A stretch of DNA of 10,628 bases from Chlamydiota bacterium (lineage in GTDB: Bacteria; Chlamydiota; Chlamydiia; Chlamydiales; SM23-39): positions 1 to 10,628 of the forward strand of contig DAIDIM010000078.1 of assembly GCA_027459365.1 (NCBI GenBank), given 5' to 3'. The notes beneath the pieces were generated by a model. That model had not been told where the DNA came from. It saw nothing but the letters and a program-made list of their open reading frames with translations, and ran no database searches. Both the position numbers and the translations under genes were made by a program. Shown here one piece after another: positions 1-6,789 of this stretch (the first letter of the stretch is position 1; the number at the start of each line of letters is the position of its first letter).

Positions 1-425
1 GGAAAGGGCTCCTCCTTCCAGACGCCATTACAATACAAATCTGGCATCACTTCGTCCATGGACTCATCGCCACAAACCGCTACTTCCCCTCCCAACAACT
101 CCTCCTCCTCGATGGACTCCCTCGCACCATTAAACAAGCCGACCTCATTCAAAAATACGTTCAAATTGAGCAGATCATCGTCCTAGAAATGGAAAATACC
201 GAAAAACTCATCCAACGATTGCAAAGGCGGGCTACTCTCGAAAAAAGACTTGATGACATGGATACAGACGTTCTGCACACTCGAATGGAGGTCTATCGAA
301 AAGAGACACTCAAGATCCTCACCCACTATCCCGAGAATATCATCTCCCGTTTTAATGCAGACCAAAAGCCCCTTGAAGTGCTCCGCGACGTTCTGATCAG
401 CCTCTCAGCACTCCTCTCTTCCTAA
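1..425 (+). CDS. adk: Adenylate kinase, C-terminal part (5' end outside window)
   Basis: The reading frame is open from base 3 and gives 140 residues before the TAA at 423-425; the real start lies upstream of the window. Adenylate kinase interconverts ATP, AMP and ADP in the cytoplasm. Near the left edge the frame reads GLLLPDAI. It then carries the NMP-kinase signature LDGLPRT (codons about 108-128) followed by KQAD, and later RLDD (246-257) and an R-x3-Y-x3-T stretch (MEVYRKET), all in the usual adenylate kinase order. Only a few residues separate the LQRR and RLDD blocks, so the LID is of the short type without the zinc-binding insert. The Walker A loop would be in the missing N-terminal part. 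An internal ATG at 189 is in frame, but it cannot be the start because the conserved DGLPRT block lies upstream. A related short nucleoside monophosphate kinase is the alternative. Confidence 0.87.
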   Translation, partial: KGLLLPDAITIQIWHHFVHGLIATNRYFPSQQLLLLDGLPRTIKQADLIQKYVQIEQIIVLEMENTEKLIQRLQRRATLEKRLDDMDTDVLHTRMEVYRKETLKILTHYPENIISRFNADQKPLEVLRDVLISLSALLSS

Positions 426-588
426 CTCGATGTTCCACTTTTTTCTGTCATAAAAGCGGCTGCGGCAATGCCTAATTGATTTTCTGGCTCGCCAATAGCG
501 CCTTCGGCTATGGGCTTCGCCATTCAAATCAATCTGGCTTTGCCTCGCTCGCTTTTCTAGAGAACAGAAGAAAGTGGAACATCGAGTT
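424..588. mobile_element. Foldback (MITE-like) element, about 165 bp
   Basis: The outer arms at 424-448 and 564-588 are inverted copies of 25 bp with one mismatch. The symmetry continues inward: the stretch from about 452 to 483, ending in ATTGATTT, matches the reverse complement of about 529-560 at roughly three quarters of positions. The tip holds GCC-TTC-GGC at 500-508. The trinucleotide CCT flanks both ends (421-423 and 589-591), as expected of a target duplication; read more broadly, TTCCTAA is present at both edges. The element abuts the adk stop codon without removing it. No transposase is encoded. It could instead be a REP/BIME-like palindrome acting as an mRNA 3' stabiliser. Confidence 0.6.
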
Positions 589-594
589 CCTAAA

Positions 595-629
595 ACAAAA
601 AAAGCCGTGCCCCTTTCGAAGCACGGCTT
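595..629 (-). terminator. Intrinsic terminator of the 654-2108 gene
   Basis: A 9-bp perfect stem, AAGCCGTGC at 602-610 with GCACGGCTT at 621-629, encloses a 10-base loop. Read on the minus strand the stem is followed by a T run (the A-rich stretch 595-603 on the plus strand). It lies 25 bases beyond the stop of the minus-strand gene. No T run follows it in the plus direction, so it is not a good terminator for adk. Confidence 0.85.
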
Positions 630-653
630 ATGACATGTTCACGATTAGATTAG

Positions 654-2108
654 TTAGTTTCTCTCTAATGGTAGAACAAAGTTTAGTCTCGGTAATTTAC
701 CGTAGACACCAGCGATCATTCCCCCTGCTGTGTTCATAGCACTAGACGCAATAGTTTTCACTCTCAAGCTTAATAAGTACTCTCTCGCATCTATAATAGT
801 ATGTGTTACATTATCAACAACATAAGCTACAGATTCCTTACTTGGTAATGAATTTCGTACTTTTGCAGTAGCTTGCGTTGCCATTCTTCCGACAGAGCCA
901 GGCTCCATTGCATTTGCAATCGTTGCAGCAGCAACTAATGCAACTGCTGAAACACCTGCTGCCTGAGTAAACATTCCAGGCTCATTGCTATCTGAAAAAG
1001 TAGCCTTTTTAGTTTTTTTACGCATTGATTGCCTTGTTAAGTTAGAATCAGCTTGATCCTGTGTCTGAGTATCTGTTGTTTGTGGAGCTGGAGTCGCAAT
1101 TGTTACAGATGCTGGAGCACCTGATTGGGTCTCTGCCGTTACTAGTGTTGTCGCATTAGTCCTCTGCATTGTGTCACCAGAATCGGTTGCATGAACCATT
1201 TCATGTGTATTAGTTCTTGTAGAAATTCCAAGACCCATACCTGTATTTTCATTATTACTTTGACTCATGCTTGTTTGCATCTTTACCGCTTGTACTGTTA
1301 CTTCAGAATCAGCTTGTTGATGTATCTGAGGAGTATTCGCTGTTTGTGCAAGAATCGTTTGTGGTGCTGAAGTCGTAACTGTGCTATCAGACTGTTCCGC
1401 AGCAATTAAAGACACGAAAGGTCGCGCTCGCTTTCTTTCAACTTTTGCAGCTTTTTCTGTAATCTCTCGTTGAACTTTAGCACAATGAGTAGCCTTACTC
1501 CTTGTTGCATTAAAGTAGCATATTGGAAGGACAGGCTTATCATCCTCAAATAATTCATTAGGATCAGCAATTCCTAGAGTATCAAAATTCGTCTTGATTT
1601 CTTTTCTTTCCGCTATTTCCACCTTTATTTTCGTCATTTCCCTTGCAGTTGCAGCAGTACAAGCAGGAATATAAGTATTTGGGTTTGAACGAAAGTGCTT
1701 TTCAACAAAATCATCAAACAATTGCGAAATTTTTGCTGCCATTTCGTTAAAACTAATCACCAAACTATACCATAGTCCAGGCTGAGTTATCCCAGGTGCT
1801 GCACCGACTGCATTGTTATTGTTTGGTAGAGCCTGAGCTGTCACAGATGTTGCACTGACAGTATTGCTTGATGGAGCCTCAACTGTCCCAGCTGTTGTAC
1901 TGCGTATATTGTTATTGTTTGTACTTTGTACGGTGTCTACAACGCTCTTCATGCCCTCTGAAGCTACTTTTTCAGTTTTTGATATCGTGGTTGTTGGGAG
2001 CTGATTTGCACCTTGTGCTGTTGTTGGTACAACAGGAGAAGCAGCAGTAACAGCCTGTGCAGTTGTTGGTTGATTTGTTACTTGAGTTGGACTTGTTGGA
2101 GCAGCCAT
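654..2108 (-). CDS. Ser/Thr/Gln-rich protein of unknown function, possible secreted effector
   Basis: I do not recognise a family for this 484-residue protein. Residues 1-107 are low complexity (Thr, Ala, Pro, Ser, Gln with two NNNN runs). Residues about 110-238 look folded, with acidic/basic helices and four cysteines (150, 197, 209 and nearby). Residues 239-360 are again Thr/Gln-rich and contain a degenerate repeat: APQT...QADS occurs near 248-268 and again near 342-355. A basic patch (RKKTKK, 363-368) precedes a hydrophobic stretch at about 380-401 and a second weaker one at about 451-470. The polar Thr/Pro/Ser/Gln N-terminus without a Sec signal resembles type III effector N-termini, which is inference only. 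The start is supported by an AAAAGGA ribosome site (minus strand, 2115-2121) 6 bases upstream. The gene is monocistronic, with its own promoter and terminator. Confidence 0.8.
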   Translation of the reverse strand: MAAPTSPTQVTNQPTTAQAVTAASPVVPTTAQGANQLPTTTISKTEKVASEGMKSVVDTVQSTNNNNIRSTTAGTVEAPSSNTVSATSVTAQALPNNNNAVGAAPGITQPGLWYSLVISFNEMAAKISQLFDDFVEKHFRSNPNTYIPACTAATAREMTKIKVEIAERKEIKTNFDTLGIADPNELFEDDKPVLPICYFNATRSKATHCAKVQREITEKAAKVERKRARPFVSLIAAEQSDSTVTTSAPQTILAQTANTPQIHQQADSEVTVQAVKMQTSMSQSNNENTGMGLGISTRTNTHEMVHATDSGDTMQRTNATTLVTAETQSGAPASVTIATPAPQTTDTQTQDQADSNLTRQSMRKKTKKATFSDSNEPGMFTQAAGVSAVALVAAATIANAMEPGSVGRMATQATAKVRNSLPSKESVAYVVDNVTHTIIDAREYLLSLRVKTIASSAMNTAGGMIAGVYGKLPRLNFVLPLERN

Positions 2109-2114
2109 AATATA

Positions 2115-2121
2115 TCCTTTT
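2115..2121 (-). promoter_or_regulatory. Ribosome binding site of the 654-2108 gene
   Basis: Minus-strand AAAAGGA ends 6 bases before the ATG at 2108-2106 and fixes that start. Confidence 0.7.
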
Positions 2122-2158
2122 TTATTATTGTTTTATCTCTTATTTATTAATTAGTAAT

Positions 2159-2188
2159 ATTATAAATCATAATTAAGTTAATTAGCAA
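2159..2188 (-). promoter_or_regulatory. Sigma70-like promoter for the 654-2108 gene
   Basis: On the minus strand there is a perfect -10 TATAAT (2164-2159). TTGCTA (2188-2183) lies 18 bases upstream as a 4-of-6 match to the -35 box. Transcription would start near 2152. The whole 2109-2279 stretch is very AT-rich, so chance matches are easier here than elsewhere. Confidence 0.45.
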
Positions 2189-2210
2189 TTCATAATGATT
2201 GTTTTAATAA

Positions 2211-2239
2211 TTGTGATGATATTACATCTAAGATATACT
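2211..2239 (+). promoter_or_regulatory. Sigma70-like promoter for the 54-residue gene
   Basis: TTGTGA (2211-2216), a spacer of exactly 17, then TATACT (2234-2239). The predicted start near 2246 leaves a leader of about 34 bases before the ATG at 2280. It is divergent from the promoter of the 654-2108 gene. Confidence 0.5.
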
Positions 2240-2279
2240 AATAGGTATAGAGCTAATAATAAGTAATAATAGGTGGTAT

Positions 2280-2444
2280 ATGAGAAAAAATAGCAAACTT
2301 GCTGCTTTAGAGAGTAAAGTCGATCATTTAGAGACGGAGCTCACTTATATTCATACACTTCTGGTTAAATGCGGTTTTCCAGAAGGGATTCAGACGCTTA
2401 AAACAACAGCTGAAGAACTCATTAGCGAGATGGCTGTAGAGTAA
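2280..2444 (+). CDS. Small coiled-coil protein, 54 residues, unknown function
   Basis: The frame starts at ATG 2280 with a good AGGTGG ribosome site (2271-2276) and ends at TAA 2442-2444. The product begins MRKNSKLAALESKVDHLE. Residues about 5-30 have a regular heptad of Leu, Val and Ile (LAALESKVDHLETELTYIHTLL) and should form a short amphipathic helix or coiled coil. The motif CGFPEGIQTL follows, then a second helix ends the protein. Promoter, ribosome site and a terminator directly after the stop all support a real gene. The overall look recalls SlyX-type short coiled-coil proteins, but I cannot assign it. A conserved small chlamydial protein is plausible. Confidence 0.72.
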   Translation: MRKNSKLAALESKVDHLETELTYIHTLLVKCGFPEGIQTLKTTAEELISEMAVE

Positions 2445-2451
2445 GGTTATC

Positions 2452-2486
2452 CCCCTCAGTTCTTGAGGGGTTTAAAATTTTTTTTT
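2452..2486 (+). terminator. Intrinsic terminator of the 54-residue gene
   Basis: CCCCTCA (2452-2458) pairs with TGAGGGG (2464-2470) around a 5-base loop. It is followed by TTTAAAA and then a run of nine T (2478-2486). It lies 7 bases after the stop and separates the small gene from the ferredoxin unit. Confidence 0.75.
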
Positions 2487-2491
2487 ACGAA

Positions 2492-2520
2492 TTGTCTTTT
2501 TTCAATGAAAGGGGTATTCT
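2492..2520 (+). promoter_or_regulatory. Promoter of the ferredoxin-A-type carrier unit
   Basis: TTGTCT (2492-2497), a 17-base spacer, then TATTCT (2515-2520). Each box matches the sigma70 consensus at 4 of 6 positions. Transcription would begin near 2527, inside the N-terminal extension that the upstream TTG at 2492 would give; this argues for the ATG at 2540 as the real start. Confidence 0.45.
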
Positions 2521-2539
2521 TGTTTTCTTTGGAAAAGAT

Positions 2540-2803
2540 ATGGCAAAGATTATTTTTGAAGACAATGGCGAGGAGTATGAGCTCCCTGATGGTTCGCCGA
2601 TCCAAGAGGCTTGCGAACAAGCAGGCGTCCCTTTTGCTTGTACGGAAGGGGTTTGTGGAACGTGTGTGGTAGAGGTTGTCGAAGGGATGGAGAATTTATC
2701 TGATTTCAATCAGGCCGAGGCCGATTTCTTGGGCGAATTAGATATGGAAAGATTGGCTTGCCAGTGCCAGATTAAGTGCGGAAGAGTAAAATTAAAATTT
2801 TAA
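2540..2803 (+). CDS. fdx: [2Fe-2S] ferredoxin
   Basis: This 87-residue protein should be a soluble one-electron carrier of the plant/adrenodoxin fold. The cluster ligands are visible: C34-x4-C39-x2-C42 (CTEGVCGTC) and C74 in the RLACQC segment, which is the standard spacing for plant-type [2Fe-2S] proteins. Two extra cysteines (76, 80) follow the last ligand. The length is normal for the family. I place the start at ATG 2540 because MAKIIFEDNG is a typical ferredoxin beginning, GGAAAAG (2531-2537) lies just upstream, and the alternative TTG at 2492 falls within promoter-like sequence. The stop is 7 bases before the next ATG, which has its own AAGGAA site, so the two genes are almost certainly co-transcribed. 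The partner reductase or target is not visible here. Confidence 0.92.
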   Translation: MAKIIFEDNGEEYELPDGSPIQEACEQAGVPFACTEGVCGTCVVEVVEGMENLSDFNQAEADFLGELDMERLACQCQIKCGRVKLKF

Positions 2804-2810
2804 GGAAACT

Positions 2811-3362
2811 ATGATCCATAAAGAGATGACAATTGATGACATTTTTAAAGTTTATCCTCACAAAAGCCAGAAGCTGGCGCAAGAGATGACTAATGCTGGT
2901 CTTCATTGTGTTGGGTGTTCCGCATCGACTTGGGAGACTCTGGAGGCAGGTAGTTTAGGCCATGGAATGGAAAGCGATGAGTTGGATGCTTTGATCGGTC
3001 GCTTGAATTCGATTTTGGCAGAAGAAGAAGACTTGACTACGATCACAATTACAAAGAGAGCTGCAAAAAAATTTTTGAGCATTTTAGCTGAGGATGGGAA
3101 AACCGGCTGGGGCTTGAGATTTGGCGAAAAGGCTGCGGGTTGCAGCGGTTTTGAGTTTTTCCTCGATTTTTCTGAGAAGGCAAAACCTGAAGATACAGTG
3201 ATCGAATCAAATGGGATCGCAATCCATGTTCATAACAAATCTTTGAAGCGTCTGATGGGTTCGGTGATCGACTATGTCGATGGTCTTAATGGCGCAGGCT
3301 TTAAGATTTCCAATCCAAATGTGAAATCGGCTTGCGGTTGCGGCAATTCTCACGGCTATTGA
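2811..3362 (+). CDS. DUF1858-IscA/HesB fusion, Fe-S cluster assembly protein
   Basis: This 183-residue protein has two domains. Residues about 5-68 match DUF1858 (the ScdA-N / hybrid-cluster-associated disulfide family): M-T-I-D-D-I-F at the start, then C33-V-G-C36, ETLEAGSLGHGM and a DALIGRLN end. Residues about 77-183 are an A-type Fe-S carrier: ITKRAAKKF, RFGEKAAGCSGFEF with C111, and the C-terminal SACGCGNS with C175 and C177, the three classical IscA/SufA/ErpA ligands. The role inferred from the family is to hold a cluster and pass it to apoproteins, possibly the ferredoxin encoded 7 bases upstream. DUF1858 may add a redox-active or cluster-binding CxxC. The ribosome site AAGGAA lies just before the ATG. 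Standalone A-type carriers are about 105-125 residues, so the N-terminal domain is an addition. Confidence 0.9.
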   Translation: MIHKEMTIDDIFKVYPHKSQKLAQEMTNAGLHCVGCSASTWETLEAGSLGHGMESDELDALIGRLNSILAEEEDLTTITITKRAAKKFLSILAEDGKTGWGLRFGEKAAGCSGFEFFLDFSEKAKPEDTVIESNGIAIHVHNKSLKRLMGSVIDYVDGLNGAGFKISNPNVKSACGCGNSHGY

Positions 3363-3402
3363 AGGGCATTCTCGAAAGATCTTTCTTTTAGTTTTAGCAT
3401 AA

Positions 3403-3439
3403 AAACCCAAGATTAAACCATTGCTCAGAAAATGGGTTT
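3403..3439. repeat. Upstream inverted repeat overlapping the palindrome
   Basis: AAACCCA (3403-3409) is inverted as TGGGTTT (3433-3439), with 23 bases between. It overlaps the left arm of the 3437-3475 palindrome by three bases, so the two structures compete. Confidence 0.35.
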
Positions 3440-3475
3440 CGTACAAAATGAAGTTTAACTTCGGATTGTACGAAA
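3437..3475. repeat. 39-bp palindrome at the ATPase start codon
   Basis: TTTCGTACAA (3437-3446) is perfectly inverted as TTGTACGAAA (3466-3475). On the same centre (3456), GAAGT (3450-3454) is inverted as ACTTC (3458-3462). Only three base pairs between these arms are unpaired. The right arm ends 3 bases before the ATG at 3479 and includes the only ribosome-site-like stretch (GAAAG). In DNA it is a candidate operator or transposition end; in mRNA it would form a hairpin that hides the start region. Confidence 0.7.
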
Positions 3476-3478
3476 GAT

Positions 3479-4648
3479 ATGTATGAAAGAGAGTTAACAT
3501 CTGAGATTCAGGAACTTGCGAAAGGATATCCTGTCATTACAATGATTGGCCCTCGTCAATCTGGAAAAACAACTCTGATTCAACACATTTTTCCAGATTA
3601 CCCATATATAAACTTGGAAAATCCTGATATTCGAGATATTGCAAATCTTGATCCTCGAAGTTTTTTAGAAAAATATCCCAATGGTGCGATTCTGGATGAG
3701 ATCCAGAGGGTTCCAAAATTGCTATCCTACATTCAAACCATTGTAGATGCAACAGATCGAAAGGGTCTATTCATCCTGACAGGAAGCCATCAGTTAGAGC
3801 TGCATCAGGCGATCACCCAATCTCTTGCAGGGAGAACTGCCCTTTTAACACTTTTGCCTATGAGTCTGAGTGAATTAGAAAAGGCTGGAATTCATTTAAC
3901 CTTGGATGAGGCGATGATCAAAGGTGGATATCCAAGAATACATAAAGATCATTTAGACCCGACAAAGGCATATCGGAATTATTTTCAAACTTATGTAGAA
4001 AGAGATTTGCGTCAATTGGTGAATGTAAAGGATCTGATTCAATTTCAAAAATTTGTTCGGATTTGTGCTGGGAGAATTGGGCAAATCCTGAATTTAGAGT
4101 CAATTGGCGGTGAAGTTGGAGTTTCCTCGCATACTGTGAAAGAGTGGATTTCCATTTTGGAAGCCTCTTTTATTATTTTTAGACTGCCTCCCTATTTTGA
4201 AAATTTTGGGAAGAGGATCATTAAGTCATCGAAACTGTTCTTTACAGATGTGGGACTTGCGACCTATCTTTTAGGCATTGAGAATCAATCGCAGCTAGAA
4301 AGAGACCCTTTGAGAGGTCATCTGGTAGAAAATCTTGTCATCCTTGAACTGATGAAATGGAGGCTAAATCAGGGTCTTGATCCGGGCTTGTATTATTATC
4401 GCGATGTGCAGAAAAACGAGGTAGATGTTTTATTTAAGAGAGGAAATCAACTATTGCCTATTGAGATTAAATCGTCGAAAACATTTGCACAAGATTTCTT
4501 AAAACAGCTCAAATTTTTTCAAAATCTAGTACAAGAAAGGGCGCCTGAAGGTTATTTAATCTATGCAGGTGATGAAAATTTCGAGATTCAATCGATTCGC
4601 GTGCTTAATTATAGGCATGCAGCGAAAAACATCTTCAAAGCTTGTTGA
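3479..4648 (+). CDS. DUF4143-type P-loop ATPase (AAA_14 plus C-terminal nuclease-like domain)
   Basis: The 389 residues are the normal size for this family. Domains: an N-terminal AAA_14 ATPase with Walker A GPRQSGKTT (24-32), Walker B AILDEIQRVP (70-79), sensor-like LTGSH (100-104) and the SLAGR motif (115-119) with family-typical GGYP. The C-terminal DUF4143 half is followed by a PD-(D/E)xK-like signature, NEVDV (E314, D316) and IEIKSSK (E329, K331). The family is widespread, often multi-copy and of unclear role; links to DNA handling or selfish elements are inference. The start codon is the first in-frame ATG and lies 3 bases after the 39-bp palindrome; no strong ribosome site is seen. The gene stands alone between an Fe-S unit and RNase R, with 116 bases upstream and 32 downstream. 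It appears intact. Confidence 0.9.
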   Translation: MYERELTSEIQELAKGYPVITMIGPRQSGKTTLIQHIFPDYPYINLENPDIRDIANLDPRSFLEKYPNGAILDEIQRVPKLLSYIQTIVDATDRKGLFILTGSHQLELHQAITQSLAGRTALLTLLPMSLSELEKAGIHLTLDEAMIKGGYPRIHKDHLDPTKAYRNYFQTYVERDLRQLVNVKDLIQFQKFVRICAGRIGQILNLESIGGEVGVSSHTVKEWISILEASFIIFRLPPYFENFGKRIIKSSKLFFTDVGLATYLLGIENQSQLERDPLRGHLVENLVILELMKWRLNQGLDPGLYYYRDVQKNEVDVLFKRGNQLLPIEIKSSKTFAQDFLKQLKFFQNLVQERAPEGYLIYAGDENFEIQSIRVLNYRHAAKNIFKAC

Positions 4649-4670
4649 AATTCACATTCTTCAATATGAT

Positions 4671-4677
4671 GAGGGGG
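4671..4677 (+). promoter_or_regulatory. Strong ribosome binding site of RNase R
   Basis: GAGGGGG ends 3 bases before the ATG at 4681. The spacing is shorter than usual, but the match is strong and fixes the start. Confidence 0.6.
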
Positions 4678-4680
4678 TAA

Positions 4681-6783
4681 ATGAAATCTTCTAAAAAAAA
4701 GAACCCTTCCAAAAAATCGAAAGATCAGAAACTCAAACTCAATCTTACCCAAATTTTGATGCAATACGTTGAAGGGAGGCGATTTGCCCCATCAACTTTT
4801 GAAGATTTAGTGAAAATCTTGAGCATTGCAGAAATCCATCGAGAGATGTTTAAAAAACTTTTAGATGGTTTGGTAGCAAAGAATAAGCTTAAGTTCCAAA
4901 ACCAAAAATATATGCTCGCAAAAGACCAGAATCTGGTGACCGGTTCCATTAGCATCCATAAAAAAGGCTTTGGTTTTGTGAAAAATTCGGAGGGTCCCGA
5001 TGTTTTTATCCCAAAGCATGCTGTTTTAGATGCGGTGGATGGCGATATCGTCGAGATAGAGGTAAATCCGATTGTCTCTGCAAAGGGTCCTGAGGGCACT
5101 GTCATTGCCATCTTGAAGCGAAGTCATACTCACTTGGCGGGGACTGTCATCGGGAAAACAGGTGACCACTATGTCGCTTTTTCGCCAATGCTTGGGTTGG
5201 AAAAGAAAATTCTGGTGCGGTCAAGTTCGGTACTTGGGGATGGCGATCGGATCATCTGCAAAGTATTGAATTGGAATGATGAGGATGTTGAGGCGGTTTT
5301 AGAGCGGCGTCTAGGTCACATTTCAGATGCTAAAATTGATGTTCAAGCTGCTATCGAAGAATTTGAGTTGCCAAATGGATTTTCAAAAGAGGCCATTCGT
5401 GAAGCAAAAAGTTACGGCAAAGAAATTAAGGATATTGGTGATCGCAGAGATTTGACAAAATGGGAAACAGTCACAATCGACCCTGATACGGCCAAAGATT
5501 ACGATGATGCGATCAGTTTGATTGTCGATGATAAAGGGCATTATCATCTAGGTGTTCATATTGCAGATGTGGCCTATTATGTGCGACCCGGAATGCATTT
5601 GGATGAGGAGGCTCATGCCCGCTGTAATTCAACCTATTTTCCAGGCGTTTGCGTACCGATGTTGCCGGAGGCCCTTTCCAATGAACTTTGTAGCTTAAAT
5701 CCGAAAGTGGTCCGCTTCACACAAACGGTACTGGCTGAAATTGATGGACAGGGAAATCTCATTCAGTATGAGATCTTTAGAAGTGCGATTAAAAGTGCAA
5801 AGAGGTTTACCTATAAAGAGGCTTTTGCTGTTTTAGAAAAAAAGAAAAAAAGTCCTTTCGCTCCTCTTTTAAAGAGGATGGTGGAACTCTGTCATATACT
5901 GAAAAAGAGACGATTTGAACGGGGAAGTATCGATTTTTCAATGACCGACACAGTTTTGATACTCAATGATAAAGGGCTGCCAGAGCGGCTGGAGAAAGTA
6001 GAATACGATATAACCCACCAAATGATCGAAGAGTTCATGCTTAAGGCAAATGAGATTGTCGCGACTCATTTGAGTAAGCTTGGGAAAGAGGTGATCTATC
6101 GAGTGCATGAGGCGCCGTCCGATGAAGCATTCCAAGACTTTTACAGTCTGGCAAGAGCTTACGGATTTAAATTGCCTAAAGTGCCGACCCACCGCGATAT
6201 TCAAAAAATGTTCTTAGCTGCCAAAGATTCTCCCCTACTTCCGCAGCTTTCGGTTGGATTTATCCGGAGCATGAGGTTAGCCGCCTATTCTTCCGATAAT
6301 TTGGGCCACTATGGCCTTGCTCTTGAACACTATTGTCATTTCACAAGCCCGATTCGGAGATATTCAGACCTGATCATTCAACGTCTCTTATTTAATGAAC
6401 TTCCTCCAAATACCGATGTCAAAGAGATCGCTGCAGCATGCTCTGAGAAAGAGCGCATCTCTTTCAAAGCGGAAAGCTCAGTCATTCAATTGAAGAAACT
6501 CCGTTTTGCCAATCAGCACTTCCAGGAAGATCCAATGAAAATCTACCCTGCAATCATCACAAAGGTGAAACCTTTTGCCCTCTTCTTTGAAGTGCAAGAG
6601 TTCAATCTTGAAGGGTCATTCCACATATCTGAAATAGGGCGCGATTATTATGAGTATAATCCAAGCAACATGTCGTTTAAAGGAAAACGGACAGGCAAAA
6701 CCTTTACCATGGGACAACATATTTTAGTAAGACTTGATAAAGTCGATTTTCTGACACGTCAGGCAACTTGGTCAATCGCATGA
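4681..6783 (+). CDS. rnr: Ribonuclease R (3'-5' exoribonuclease)
   Basis: RNase R degrades RNA processively from the 3' end, including structured mRNA and defective rRNA, in the cytoplasm. The 700-residue protein has a Lys-rich start (residues 1-20), a winged-helix RNase R N-terminal domain (about 25-85), cold-shock/OB segments (about 85-240) including GFGFVKN, the RNB catalytic domain (about 255-600) and a C-terminal S1 domain (about 620-700). The catalytic aspartates follow the RNase II/R spacing exactly: D267, D273, D275, D276 in IDPDTAKDYDDAIS. A second hallmark, HFTSPIRRYSDL, is at 553-564. It is shorter than the E. coli enzyme (813), mostly because it lacks the long basic C-terminal tail, as is usual in chlamydial homologues. 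It lies 32 bases after the ATPase and may be partly co-transcribed with it, but has its own ribosome site. Confidence 0.96.
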   Translation: MKSSKKKNPSKKSKDQKLKLNLTQILMQYVEGRRFAPSTFEDLVKILSIAEIHREMFKKLLDGLVAKNKLKFQNQKYMLAKDQNLVTGSISIHKKGFGFVKNSEGPDVFIPKHAVLDAVDGDIVEIEVNPIVSAKGPEGTVIAILKRSHTHLAGTVIGKTGDHYVAFSPMLGLEKKILVRSSSVLGDGDRIICKVLNWNDEDVEAVLERRLGHISDAKIDVQAAIEEFELPNGFSKEAIREAKSYGKEIKDIGDRRDLTKWETVTIDPDTAKDYDDAISLIVDDKGHYHLGVHIADVAYYVRPGMHLDEEAHARCNSTYFPGVCVPMLPEALSNELCSLNPKVVRFTQTVLAEIDGQGNLIQYEIFRSAIKSAKRFTYKEAFAVLEKKKKSPFAPLLKRMVELCHILKKRRFERGSIDFSMTDTVLILNDKGLPERLEKVEYDITHQMIEEFMLKANEIVATHLSKLGKEVIYRVHEAPSDEAFQDFYSLARAYGFKLPKVPTHRDIQKMFLAAKDSPLLPQLSVGFIRSMRLAAYSSDNLGHYGLALEHYCHFTSPIRRYSDLIIQRLLFNELPPNTDVKEIAAACSEKERISFKAESSVIQLKKLRFANQHFQEDPMKIYPAIITKVKPFALFFEVQEFNLEGSFHISEIGRDYYEYNPSNMSFKGKRTGKTFTMGQHILVRLDKVDFLTRQATWSIA

Positions 6784-6789
6784 AAATGC

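Noticed and set aside
476..739. Open plus-strand frame of 87 codons
   Set aside because: It begins inside the foldback element, crosses the minus-strand gene's terminator and overlaps that gene's 3' end; there is no ribosome site and no family resemblance.
2492..2539. TTG at 2492 as an earlier start of the ferredoxin
   Set aside because: The added residues are not ferredoxin-like, the region reads as a promoter with a 17-base spacer, and ATG 2540 has a better ribosome site and typical N-terminus.
3374..3385. GAAAGATCTTTC followed by TTTTAG as a terminator of the Fe-S unit
   Set aside because: The perfect palindrome can form only a four-pair A-T-rich stem once a loop is allowed, too weak to call; it remains a possible minor signal.
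4725..5111. Long minus-strand open frame opposite the start of RNase R
   Set aside because: The plus-strand product is an unmistakable RNase R; the minus frame has no ribosome site, no family signal and arises from codon bias.
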